From assembly GCA_023418915.1 (NCBI GenBank), contig JAEZYU010000072.1:1-6447 (forward strand): a stretch of 6,447 bases of DNA. Reading direction: 5' to 3'. The position numbers and the translations under genes are program-made. Positions 1 to 5,452 of the stretch are shown here, one piece after another; position 1 is the stretch's first letter; each line of letters begins with the position of its first letter. Under the pieces are notes generated by a model, which did no database searches, had not been told where the DNA came from, and saw only the letters and a list, made by a program, of their open reading frames with translations. The DNA comes from Bacillota bacterium (GTDB lineage Bacteria; Bacillota; Clostridia; Acetivibrionales; DTU013).

Positions 1-1
1 C

Positions 2-571
2 TCTTTCGGCCCCACCGAGATAAGCTACCTTGAAAACCGCTTTACCAATATGGCGATCGCAGCAAAACGATACTTAGTCAAGAACGGCAATGATCCGACG
101 CCAGGCAATATCACGGAAGAAAAGGAAAGCGAACTGGAAGAGTTTATCGACTACGCGAAAATCGTGATGGGAACGTTCGGCCATAGGGTGTTCGAGCCGC
201 TATCGCAACCGATGATAGTAGCTTCGCCAACTAGGGAGGAAGCCACTCAAGCCGAGAAAGTCTTCTTCATCAAGAGAAGCGGCTGTAACGCCCAAGCCCG
301 ATTAACCAGCGAAGGTCTCGTGGTTCTTGCTGGAAGCACGATTCGTAAAACCCTCGTTCCGAGTTGCCCGGACTATGTGAAGTCCGCACGTGAGGATAAC
401 AAGAATTATATAGACGAGAACAGCATACTGCAAAAGTCCATCCTTTTTAAGACTCCGTCTGGTGCATCCTCCTTTGTCCTTGGCGCGCCATCAAACGGCA
501 ACATGGAATGGCAAACCGAGGATGGTAAGACTCTAAAAGCGGTAGAGGCAAACGAGGGAAGCATACAATGA
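2..571 (+). CDS. GIY-YIG nuclease family protein with DUF4357, C-terminal part (5' end outside window)
   Basis: The reading frame is already open at base 2, so the ATG at 50 is probably internal; 189 residues are visible. The first part (Y-L-E-x-R, then a stretch ending GTFGHRVFEPL) resembles the linker that follows the catalytic domain in GIY-YIG nuclease family proteins carrying DUF4357. The last ~70 residues fit DUF4357: a GS-x-IRKT segment, a basic/acidic helix with ENSILQKSILFKTPSGASSF, and NGNMEWQTEDGKTL at the end. The GIY-YIG catalytic motif itself would lie upstream and is not visible, so nuclease activity is inferred from family architecture. The stop overlaps the next start (ATGA at 568-571), which suggests co-translation with the following ORF. 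Such proteins often occur near restriction-modification genes, consistent with the nuclease-like gene two positions downstream. Confidence 0.8.
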   Translation, partial: SFGPTEISYLENRFTNMAIAAKRYLVKNGNDPTPGNITEEKESELEEFIDYAKIVMGTFGHRVFEPLSQPMIVASPTREEATQAEKVFFIKRSGCNAQARLTSEGLVVLAGSTIRKTLVPSCPDYVKSAREDNKNYIDENSILQKSILFKTPSGASSFVLGAPSNGNMEWQTEDGKTLKAVEANEGSIQ

Positions 572-753
572 CCCGCCAAGCCCTCATTGACTTTTGCCTG
601 GCGTTCCACGCAACCTACAAAGACCAACCATTTGACGCCACCGTAGACGACAGCGTGTGTCTACAAGCACTTCGACCTCGACCGTTAGCTGTTTTCAGGT
701 TTCGGACGGGCGCTGACGAGCAAATAAACTATCAATATTGGAGGGACGAGTGA
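568..753 (+). pseudogene. Truncated MmcQ/YjbR-like (DUF419) gene
   Basis: The first ~28 residues (MTRQALIDFCLAFHATYKDQ, then PFD) match the start of MmcQ/YjbR-type DNA-binding proteins, which typically open with an x-R-x-x-L-I-x-x-C helix and a Y-x-D-x-PFD motif and run to about 110-120 residues. Here the ORF stops after 61 residues, and the sequence after VDDS no longer resembles the family: the expected Trp/Met-Arg strand and the INLKC segment are missing. The simplest reading is a deletion that fused the 5' end of the gene to unrelated DNA. A GAGGG ribosome-binding site at 554-558 and the ATGA overlap with the upstream gene support translation of this stub, and its TGA overlaps the ATG of the next gene (TGATG), so it may survive as a coupling element. 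A distinct short gene is possible but less likely. Confidence 0.6.
740..745 (+). promoter_or_regulatory. Ribosome-binding site that decides the start of the nuclease-like gene
   Basis: GGAGGG at 740-745 lies seven bases before the ATG at 753. The frame is also open from a TTG at 738, but that codon overlaps this Shine-Dalgarno site, so the ATG at 753 is the better start. The upstream stop TGA and this ATG share a base (TGATG), the usual sign of translational coupling. Confidence 0.75.
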
Positions 754-1748
754 TGCTGTATCAGATAAATCAAAATCATGACAAAACTCAGTACCATAAG
801 GTAAAAAGGGTTAGCTTGGCAGATATTGGCTGGAAAGAACTTGATTTGCAAAATCTGCTTTCAAAGAACTTATATGACTTAATCTCGTCAACTGACTTAA
901 TGACAATCTTCAACGAGCGACCCAGGCAAGAAGAACCGGATATTCTCGCTCTCGACAAAGATGGCGATTTGTATATTTTTGAGCTAAAGCGTTGGTCTGG
1001 TTACACTGAAAACCTACTGCAGGTGCTACGCTACGGCCAGTTATTTGGCAATAGCGACTACGATGAACTAAATGAACTATATAAAAAATACGAGAAGCAA
1101 CCACATGCAGATTTGTTGGCGACTCATAAGAGTTACTTTTCGCTTGATGGCGAAGATGAACTTAAAAAGAGCGAATTTAATCGAAAGCAACACTTTCTTG
1201 TGGTTGTAAACGGGCTTGATCAGAAAACTATAGAAGCTATTCTCTACTGGAAAAAGAATGGACTTAATATTGACGCTATCATCTATTGGGTGTTTAGCAT
1301 TGGCGATGGACACTACATTGAATTTAGTATGTACTCGCCGACTGAAAACCTGCTCGAATACGAAACAAGTCACTATGTGCTAAATACGAACTATTCCAAC
1401 AACCGGCAACACACTGATGATATGCTGCGTGAGCATAAAGCGGCAGCATATTATCCAGGTTGGCGTGAAAAAATTCAGAAGCTTCAAAAGGACGATACGA
1501 TCTTTCTCTACAAGAGCGGCACGGGGATAATCGCATACGGCATCGCAGATGGGAGGCTACAAAAAACTGATTGTGACGGTTATCCAGATTACGAATATTT
1601 TATGAGCCTGAACAATTTTGTTGTTTTGAAAAACCCGATAAGTGCGTCGAAAATGAAGGAGTTAACAAACCAAGGTTTCTCATTCAGAACAACGCTGTTT
1701 TCAATATCTGAGGAGGCAGCAAAGAAAATTATTAAGGCGGCGCAATGA
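753..1748 (+). CDS. PD-(D/E)XK nuclease-like protein with possible PUA/EVE-like C-terminal domain
   Basis: 331 residues from the ATG at 753. Residues ~28-98 look like a PD-(D/E)XK nuclease core. An N-terminal helix with LDLQNLL leads to E61-P-D63-I-L, which fits the PD strand. G71-D-L-Y-I-F-E77-L-K79 fits the ExK strand, and Q90-V-L-R-Y is a following helix resembling the conserved Gln/Tyr of NucS/DUF91-type nucleases. Residues ~225-330 (YYPGWREKIQKLQKDD, then TIFLYKSGTGIIAYGIADG) resemble a PUA-like fold of the EVE/ASCH kind, in which a Trp precedes a G/D-D-x-I-x-x-Y strand; EVE-like domains are known to read modified bases. A modification-sensing nuclease is therefore an inference. The gene is AT-rich and ends without an obvious terminator. 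It is last in the coupled run with the GIY-YIG/DUF4357 gene. The nuclease call is fairly good; the C-terminal call is weaker. Confidence 0.7.
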   Translation: MLYQINQNHDKTQYHKVKRVSLADIGWKELDLQNLLSKNLYDLISSTDLMTIFNERPRQEEPDILALDKDGDLYIFELKRWSGYTENLLQVLRYGQLFGNSDYDELNELYKKYEKQPHADLLATHKSYFSLDGEDELKKSEFNRKQHFLVVVNGLDQKTIEAILYWKKNGLNIDAIIYWVFSIGDGHYIEFSMYSPTENLLEYETSHYVLNTNYSNNRQHTDDMLREHKAAAYYPGWREKIQKLQKDDTIFLYKSGTGIIAYGIADGRLQKTDCDGYPDYEYFMSLNNFVVLKNPISASKMKELTNQGFSFRTTLFSISEEAAKKIIKAAQ

Positions 1749-1857
1749 GCTGTCGTTTCCTAAGCGAAGAGGATCGAAAGTAATGCTTGCCATCGCGTCC
1801 AACAGAACCTGAATCCAGCATAACAGAGGATATTCTAGTGATGGCGGCTTATAATTC

Positions 1858-1923
1858 GGCGAAACCCATACAATATGGCGAAACTCTGTATGATTTGGCG
1901 AAACTCATACGATTTGGCGAAAC
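1858..1923. repeat. Iteron-like array: four direct repeats of GGCGAAAC
   Basis: GGCGAAAC occurs at 1858, 1877, 1897 and 1916, i.e. every 19-20 bases, about two helical turns. The spacers are themselves related: CATACAATAT, CTGTATGATTT, CATACGATTT, with CATAC present in inverted orientation (GTATG) in the second. The unit is roughly GGCGAAAC-Y-CATAC-RATTT. Binding sites placed on one DNA face suggest a DNA-binding protein such as a transposase or replication initiator. IS21-family ends carry multiple repeats of this general kind, but no transposase gene is in the window, so the assignment stays open. Confidence 0.8.
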
Positions 1924-2080
1924 ACTAAAGGGGGGTAATAGTTGGCGGCTTGGAGCCATTGAAGGCGATATGGGCAAGCGGATTCTCGCCATCCGCCATC
2001 CAGAAGCCACATCCCGAAAACAAAAAGGAGGCTGAAAACCCTTGCACTACAAGGATTTCCAGCCGCTTGCCTATAAAGAA

Positions 2081-2116
2081 TCATCCCACAGGATTGTATC
2101 AAATCCTATGGGATGA
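2081..2116 (-). terminator. Strong hairpin, likely terminator behind the tRNA-like 3' end
   Basis: Arms 2081-2095 and 2102-2116 are 15 bases each, with one mismatch, around a six-base loop (GTATCA). Read on the minus strand, the hairpin follows the CCA end of the tRNA fragment after two bases and is itself followed by TTCTTTAT, a modest T-rich stretch. That order fits an intrinsic terminator of a tRNA gene. On the plus strand no T tract follows. It could instead be part of a recombination site. Confidence 0.55.
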
Positions 2117-2118
2117 GG

Positions 2119-2145
2119 TGGTGGAAAAGGTGGGATTCGAACCCA
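2119..2145 (-). other. tRNA 3'-end fragment, probable attachment-site (att) scar
   Basis: Reading the minus strand, the T loop TTCGAAT is followed by the stem strand CCCAC, the acceptor strand CTTTTCC, a discriminator A and an encoded CCA. The 5' T-stem strand should be GTGGG but reads ATGGG, so the match to a working tRNA ends at 2145. No D arm, anticodon arm or matching GGAAAAG acceptor strand is found in the next ~90 bases. Integrases of phages and genomic islands commonly use tRNA 3' ends, leaving such a copy at the far junction. By that geometry the element would lie to the right (2146 onward), with the intact tRNA beyond it. The amino-acid identity cannot be determined. Confidence 0.65.
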
Positions 2146-2155
2146 TCTAGATGGG
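2142..2155. repeat. Perfect 14-bp palindrome at the edge of the tRNA-like fragment
   Basis: CCCATCTAGATGGG is self-complementary. Its left half supplies the loop-proximal T-stem bases of the tRNA-like fragment, and its right half is new sequence. It could be an integrase or excisionase arm site or a product of imprecise recombination; chance is possible. Confidence 0.5.
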
Positions 2156-2241
2156 GGCGATACTGCTACACTTTTGGGGTATTCCTTGCGCTCGCGCGAA
2201 CGATTATGTCACAGTTTCGGCCTCAGGAATTAGTCGGTCGA

Positions 2242-3708
2242 CTATTTCTCACGTAGTATGGCCAGCGCTTCGGCAAGCTCCACGTCCACGCCTTGCGCGA
2301 CCATGAGCGCGCGCTCACGCGTCATGGGGATGCGGATGGTCGGTTCAACGCCCCCAATGCCGTCCCGGCTGTCGATCTGAATCTGCCGATTCGCGTCCAG
2401 CGATTGCCCCGCTGGCCACGCAACGGTCAACCCGCCGGGCATCAGCGCCTCCGAACCAGTCAGACCGAAGGAACCGTTCGTGCCGTAGAAACCAAGGGTG
2501 TCGCCGTTCGGAAGATCCCGTATACCTAGCGCTAACCCCTCGCCGGAGCTCACGCATTTCTGATTGATGAGCGCAATAATCCGACCGGTAAACACAGTCT
2601 CCGCTGGCTCGATCATCAGTGCGTCCGAATCAGGCATCGCGCGCAGGATCGCACGGTTCCCGGTAGCGTAGTCGTAGTCGTTCTGGTACTCATAGAACGT
2701 TTCCTCGGTGTAGAACGAGCCGAGCAGCGCCGCCGCCATTTCGTCCAGCCCACCCACATTATTGCGTATGTCGAGGATCAGCCCCTTGCAGCCTGCGCCT
2801 TTTGCGGATTGCACGGCGCTTTGTAACAGCGCGACGGTGGAAGGTGCGCTGCCGCTGCCCGTCAGGTCGACGTCTAGCTCGCCCCAAACGCGGATGTAGG
2901 CAACGTTCCCGTCGAGAACTTCATATTCAACCGTGCTCGTGAGCGGGGGCGTGTCGCTCTCGATATTCAGTATCATTTCTCGAAGCCTGTCGGATACAAC
3001 CGCAACAGGATAGGTTTTTTTAATCGTGATCATGCCATCTTCATAGGCAGTCAGCGTTCCGGAATGTGTTTCGCCGGCGTTATTCCGGAAGGACAGATCT
3101 GTCCTTTCGCCTACCGCCGCGCGCGCCAGATACGCCATGCGCTTGAGTGCGGCATCCTCATCGGTGGCTGCATTGGAGGCGAAGATCGTGGGTACACACG
3201 CGACAGCTTCCCCGATGGGCAGACCGTTCCAAGTGATCAATTCGTCCCCGGCGCGCAACCCGGCGCGATATGCCTCAGACGCTTCGTCAACCCAGCCCGC
3301 AATCACCGCGCCGCCTTCGAGCAGTACAGGCGTGAAGCCGAATCCCCCACCGACATGCTTATAATCGATCTCCGGTAGAAACGTCATCCTCACATGTCCA
3401 TCTGGGATAGCGTTTACATATCGTCGCAGCGCGAGGTAATATGCCTCGAAATCTTCATTATCCTGCGCAGCTTGGATCTCTGCGCGGCAGGTCAAGCCCA
3501 GCGTATCCCAATTAATACCTTTCCAATCTGTAAACGCATATTCAGTAGAAAAGCGTTCATGAAGCCGATCGAACGCCTCTATCCATGAACCCATCGAGAA
3601 ATCGGTCGCTTGATCCACCGCGTCCTTTTCTTTCGAAAGAACGGACGGCATCATGAGAAGCATCAGTGCTGAAATCAGGCAGAGACCGCGAATGACCCGT
3701 TTCTTCAA
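2242..3708 (-). CDS. Exported S41 family peptidase (C-terminal-processing/tricorn-like serine protease)
   Basis: 488 residues from a TTG at 3708; a TAA directly upstream fixes this as the earliest start. KKR at 2-4, a hydrophobic stretch at ~8-21 and V23-L-S25 before K26 look like a type I signal peptide, so the protein should act outside the membrane. PDGHV holds His105, the usual S41 base position. Residues ~118-165 resemble a PDZ domain (GGFGF, then AYRAGLRAGDELITWNG). Residues ~255-460 are the peptidase core: LILDIRNNVGG (309-320) is the oxyanion segment, and C-V-S387-S-G-E390 matches the S-x-G/S-E nucleophile motif, making Ser387 the likely nucleophile. GIGGVEP (450-456) matches the closing strand. 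The gene appears intact. It is visibly G+C-richer than the nuclease gene to the left. AAAGGA at 3721-3726 is a possible ribosome-binding site, about 12 bases before the TTG, which is rather long. The substrate is unknown. Confidence 0.9.
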   Translation of the reverse strand: MKKRVIRGLCLISALMLLMMPSVLSKEKDAVDQATDFSMGSWIEAFDRLHERFSTEYAFTDWKGINWDTLGLTCRAEIQAAQDNEDFEAYYLALRRYVNAIPDGHVRMTFLPEIDYKHVGGGFGFTPVLLEGGAVIAGWVDEASEAYRAGLRAGDELITWNGLPIGEAVACVPTIFASNAATDEDAALKRMAYLARAAVGERTDLSFRNNAGETHSGTLTAYEDGMITIKKTYPVAVVSDRLREMILNIESDTPPLTSTVEYEVLDGNVAYIRVWGELDVDLTGSGSAPSTVALLQSAVQSAKGAGCKGLILDIRNNVGGLDEMAAALLGSFYTEETFYEYQNDYDYATGNRAILRAMPDSDALMIEPAETVFTGRIIALINQKCVSSGEGLALGIRDLPNGDTLGFYGTNGSFGLTGSEALMPGGLTVAWPAGQSLDANRQIQIDSRDGIGGVEPTIRIPMTRERALMVAQGVDVELAEALAILREK

Positions 3709-3769
3709 TTAAAAAGCACATCCTTTCATAACTCACCTACATACAGGTGCAACCATTTCCTTTACCAAC

Positions 3770-3798
3770 ATTATATCTCATTTTCGTAGTATTGCCTA
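3770..3798 (-). promoter_or_regulatory. Sigma-A-type promoter for the S41 peptidase gene
   Basis: On the minus strand there is a perfect TATAAT (3775-3770). It lies 17 bases downstream of TAGGCA (3798-3793), which matches four of six bases of the -35 consensus. It sits about 60 bases before the TTG start. The leader contains a small inverted repeat, CACCT (3734-3738) and AGGTG (3745-3749), which could be an operator or a weak hairpin. Confidence 0.6.
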
Positions 3799-3930
3799 GT
3801 ATTTCCAGGGTCCCGGCGTTATCCGCCGATAAGGAGCAGAAGATATTATAGATTCGCGCAAATCGTCAGAATGCAATCTCACACCGGCGTCATGCAAAAC
3901 CAGCAGGCTAGGAGAGCGGAGGGACCGTTT

Positions 3931-4089
3931 TCATGCAACCATTTTGCACCGGATTCCGTCCGGGCATGTCCGACAATGCCGATCTGAGGCTTTTTCTACC
4001 TGAAGTATGGTGATATCTTCGGACATAAATCGGAGTATCCGTTCGATTGCGGGATCTGAAAGGCGATAAGACCAGTTTTCTACTATGAA
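3931..4089 (-). pseudogene. Short Cys-containing ORF fragment, unknown family
   Basis: Read on the minus strand from about 4089 to the TGA at 3931-3933, the frame gives a protein-like sequence: VENWSYRLSDPAIERIL, then RFMSEDITILQVEKASDRHC, then RTCPDGIRCKMVA. It ends in a C-x2-C-x5-C cluster that could bind a metal. I do not recognise the family. There is no ATG, GTG or TTG where it should begin; an ATA at about 4086 sits where an ATG would be expected. The frame stays open only to about 4146, into the recombinase fragment lying antisense. So it is either a gene with a lost start or a fragment. The rest of 3799-4139 shows only weak inverted repeats. Confidence 0.35.
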
Positions 4090-4139
4090 AGCACTATTTG
4101 GAGCTTGCTTTCCACACGTGAATGTGTAAGCTGTATGTG

Positions 4140-4346
4140 GCGCTCATCGCGAAGCGCGGCAGGATACAGAGCTACTTGGAAACACTGAAACGCCAAGAAT
4201 TGATCACCGAATTCATCGAGGTGCTGTGGTACAGCACGATGGATCAAGTTCGTGTGCGATTCGGGCCTTATCCAGGCATACGGGTGTGCGTTTTCGGTTG
4301 TCCAAGTCTTGGGGCGGTAGATTATCCAAATCAAAACGTTATTTGA
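4140..4346 (+). pseudogene. Serine site-specific recombinase, C-terminal fragment (copy 1)
   Basis: Codons from 4140 read ALIAKRGRIQSYLETLKRQE, then LITEFIEVLWYSTMDQVRV. This matches the C-terminal end of large serine recombinases of Clostridia, where a coiled-coil helix is followed by L-x-T/A-E-F-D-x-x-L-W and a D-x-V-x-V strand. The catalytic resolvase domain, recombinase domain and zinc ribbon are all missing. The invariant acidic residue in EFD is Ile here. After the D-Q-V strand the match fades, with GIRVCVFG as a poor version of the final strand; the stop is at 4344-4346. The 37 codons from 4140 are about 81% identical in DNA to those at 6278-6388, with many synonymous differences. The two are therefore old, diverged relatives rather than a recent duplication. 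Confidence 0.65.
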
Positions 4347-4428
4347 ATAGGTGTTTACTATCTCATGAAGTATATATTGCCAGAATAATCTGTTGATATC
4401 GGCCTAAACTATATTCGAGGTGAAGACT

Positions 4429-4530
4429 ATGGCCAATCAAAAAGGTCGCAACCCCAAACGAAAAAACGCTCCCATAAACCTACCTTCCACTCGCCGCAAT
4501 AAATACGGGGAACTCAAATCAGAAAAATGA
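4429..4530 (+). CDS. 33-residue basic ORF of unknown function
   Basis: An ATG at 4429 is preceded by GAGG at 4417-4420, with eight bases between. It opens a short frame starting MANQKGRNPKRKNAPINLP and ending in TGA at 4528-4530. The peptide is rich in Lys, Arg and Asn and has no hydrophobic core, so it could bind nucleic acid or be the N-terminal stub of a longer protein. The frame after the TGA stays open for another 23 codons (RRSRFDSSVAEKAEIIRTCE) before a TAG, which hints at a gene broken by a stop. A plus-strand terminator follows at 4674. I do not recognise a family. Confidence 0.35.
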   Translation: MANQKGRNPKRKNAPINLPSTRRNKYGELKSEK

Positions 4531-4673
4531 ATCCGTCGCTCCCGGTTTGACAGTAGCGTCGCCGAGAAGGCGGAGATCATCCGAACCTGCGAAGTGGTCT
4601 AGATGTTCGCCGCCCAACGCTGGCAAAAATCGGTTCTGTGGGCCGGATCGTGCACTCCTGCAAATCAACCCCC

Positions 4674-4698
4674 AAAGCGGCCATAACCGGCCGCTTTT
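4674..4698 (+). terminator. Rho-independent terminator (plus strand)
   Basis: AAAGCGGCC (4674-4682) pairs perfectly with GGCCGCTTT (4689-4697) across a six-base loop (ATAACC) and runs into TTTT. It would end transcription coming from the 33-codon ORF. The 143 bases between that ORF and this stem hold no other recognisable feature. Confidence 0.8.
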
Positions 4699-4705
4699 CG
4701 CAGGC

Positions 4706-4733
4706 AAAAAAACGCCCACCGCAATTGGTGAGC
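4706..4733 (-). terminator. Rho-independent terminator (minus strand)
   Basis: On the minus strand GCTCACC (4733-4727) pairs with GGTGGGC (4720-4714), with one G-T wobble, around a six-base loop. GTTTTTTT (4713-4706) follows. It closes the minus-strand transcription unit to the right and faces the plus-strand terminator at 4674-4698. Confidence 0.75.
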
Positions 4734-4743
4734 ATTTTATGGG

Positions 4744-4781
4744 AACGAATGTCCCTCTTGATGTCTAAAGAGACATTCGTT
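4744..4781. repeat. Long hairpin next to the convergent terminators
   Basis: AACGAATGTC (4744-4753) is the exact complement of GACATTCGTT (4772-4781). The pairing continues with TCTT/AAGA after a two-base bulge, leaving a loop of about eight bases. It has no T tract of its own. On the minus strand it would form just before the terminator, so it could stabilise the 3' end of that transcript, or it could be a mobile-element end. Confidence 0.65.
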
Positions 4782-5353
4782 GATAATAAATACACGGTAG
4801 CCCGATAACAGGGCAGGATCCCGTCGTTCCCCCTGTGCAGTGTGTAGTCGTGTACTCATGCACACCCGTAGACCGCCCGAATTTGATATCAGGGGTATTG
4901 GTATCCCTTCAGGATATTTCTTCAGCGATCGATCAAGTTCCCTCGAAAAATCACCCAAAGTAAACTCAAGTGCTAATCTCCAATTTCAATTAGTCTTCTT
5001 CGCCAAGTTCTTTGTGAGAGGCGTCCAATCACGGCAGTTCTCTACTCGCTTGTATTCTCTAATAGAAACTTCGTCCCTGTCTGCCGCTTTTGTTGCGGGA
5101 TAGATGTTTATGCCTGGGTCCGGGCTATTTTAGGTATTCTTGATTAACGGTGACCGTCGAAACAAGTGGCAAACCTATTCTTTTGCAGATATCTTTCTCC
5201 TAGAGGTCTGTCCAAATTATGCTGATAGTATGGTAAACGCCTCGCTGAATCTCCATAAGTAATGCGTAGATCTTTCCTCGTATCTTGTTCAATGTGATCT
5301 GGCAATATCTTTCCTATATAAATAACGAGTTCCCGAGATTAATAATCACTCAT
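4780..5353 (-). pseudogene. Broken minus-strand gene of unknown family
   Basis: An ATG at 5353-5351, eight bases after GGAG (5365-5362), begins M-S-D-Y and hits TAA at 5341-5339. The same frame then continues protein-like for 65 codons: SRELVIYIGKILPDHIEQDT, then GDSARRLPYYQHNLDRPLGE, then RYLQKNRFATCFDGHR, ending in TAA at 5146-5144. A frame change near 5130-5160 leads to a second stretch from 5129: NSPDPGINIYPATKAADRDE, then VSIREYKRVENCRDWTPL. An in-frame TGA at 4988-4986 interrupts this, and NWRLALEFTLGDFSREL, then LKKYPEGIPIPLISNSGGLR follow. The charged composition, native ribosome-binding site, upstream TATAAT and downstream terminator argue that this was a real gene, now carrying at least two stops and a frameshift. 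I do not recognise the family. The 3' limit is approximate; the last frame remains open to 4737. Confidence 0.5.
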
Positions 5354-5385
5354 CAGTTTATCTCCGCCTTTGCAAACAAATTAGC

Positions 5386-5391
5386 ATTATA
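5386..5391 (-). promoter_or_regulatory. -10 promoter element ahead of the broken gene
   Basis: The minus strand reads TATAAT at 5391-5386, about 33 bases before the ATG at 5353. No good -35 is seen at the usual distance, where the sequence is the GC-rich stem at 5400-5420. The promoter may therefore be weak, regulated or decayed. Confidence 0.4.
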
Positions 5392-5399
5392 TAGTACTT

Positions 5400-5420
5400 G
5401 CCGCCGCAAAACGCGGCGGC
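5400..5420. repeat. GC-rich hairpin, possible terminator of the small membrane protein gene
   Basis: GCCGCCGC (5400-5407) pairs perfectly with GCGGCGGC (5413-5420) around AAAAC; a T-A pair extends the stem. It lies 32 bases downstream of the stop of the 58-codon minus-strand gene. There is no T tract after it on the minus strand, so the terminator call is tentative. Confidence 0.6.
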
Positions 5421-5452
5421 ATTGCACACAAAGTTGAGGGCAGTTATGAGGA

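Larger units (their letters stand above)
1749..2118. other. Gene-free interval with repeats and hairpins
   Basis: I see no convincing gene in these 370 bases. A possible start (ATG at 1783 after GAGGAT) stops after nine codons. The open frames that cross the interval mostly read through the direct repeats at 1858-1923, the short inverted repeat CCTTG-cacta-CAAGG at 2040-2054, and the large hairpin at 2081-2116. The interval separates the nuclease run from the tRNA-like fragment and looks like the edge of a mobile element. Confidence 0.6.

Noticed and set aside
1858..1923. CRISPR array
   Set aside because: The repeats are only eight bases long, the spacers are about 12 bases and related to each other, and there is no cas gene.
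1787..2035. 82-codon plus-strand ORF
   Set aside because: Much of it is translation of the direct repeats, and the start lacks a ribosome-binding site; the protein has no recognisable composition or motif.
1950..2150. 66-codon plus-strand ORF ending in KVGFEP
   Set aside because: It reads through the hairpin and the tRNA-like fragment; ORFs with such endings are well-known false calls across tRNA 3' ends.
2119..2215. Complete tRNA gene on the minus strand
   Set aside because: The T stem has an A-C mismatch and no D arm, anticodon arm or matching 5' acceptor strand could be found upstream.
3064..3378. 104-codon plus-strand ORF
   Set aside because: It is antisense to the clearly conserved S41 peptidase gene.
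4986..4988. TGA read as an amino acid (recoded genome)
   Set aside because: TGA is the natural stop of the GIY-YIG gene, the nuclease-like gene and the 58-residue gene, so it is not reassigned here.
4840..5103. 87-codon plus-strand ORF
   Set aside because: Its Ser/Phe-rich composition is typical of an antisense reading; the opposite strand is more protein-like.
5147..5157. Short palindrome ACGGTGACCGT as an operator
   Set aside because: Five-base arms inside a decayed coding region with no promoter beside it are expected by chance.
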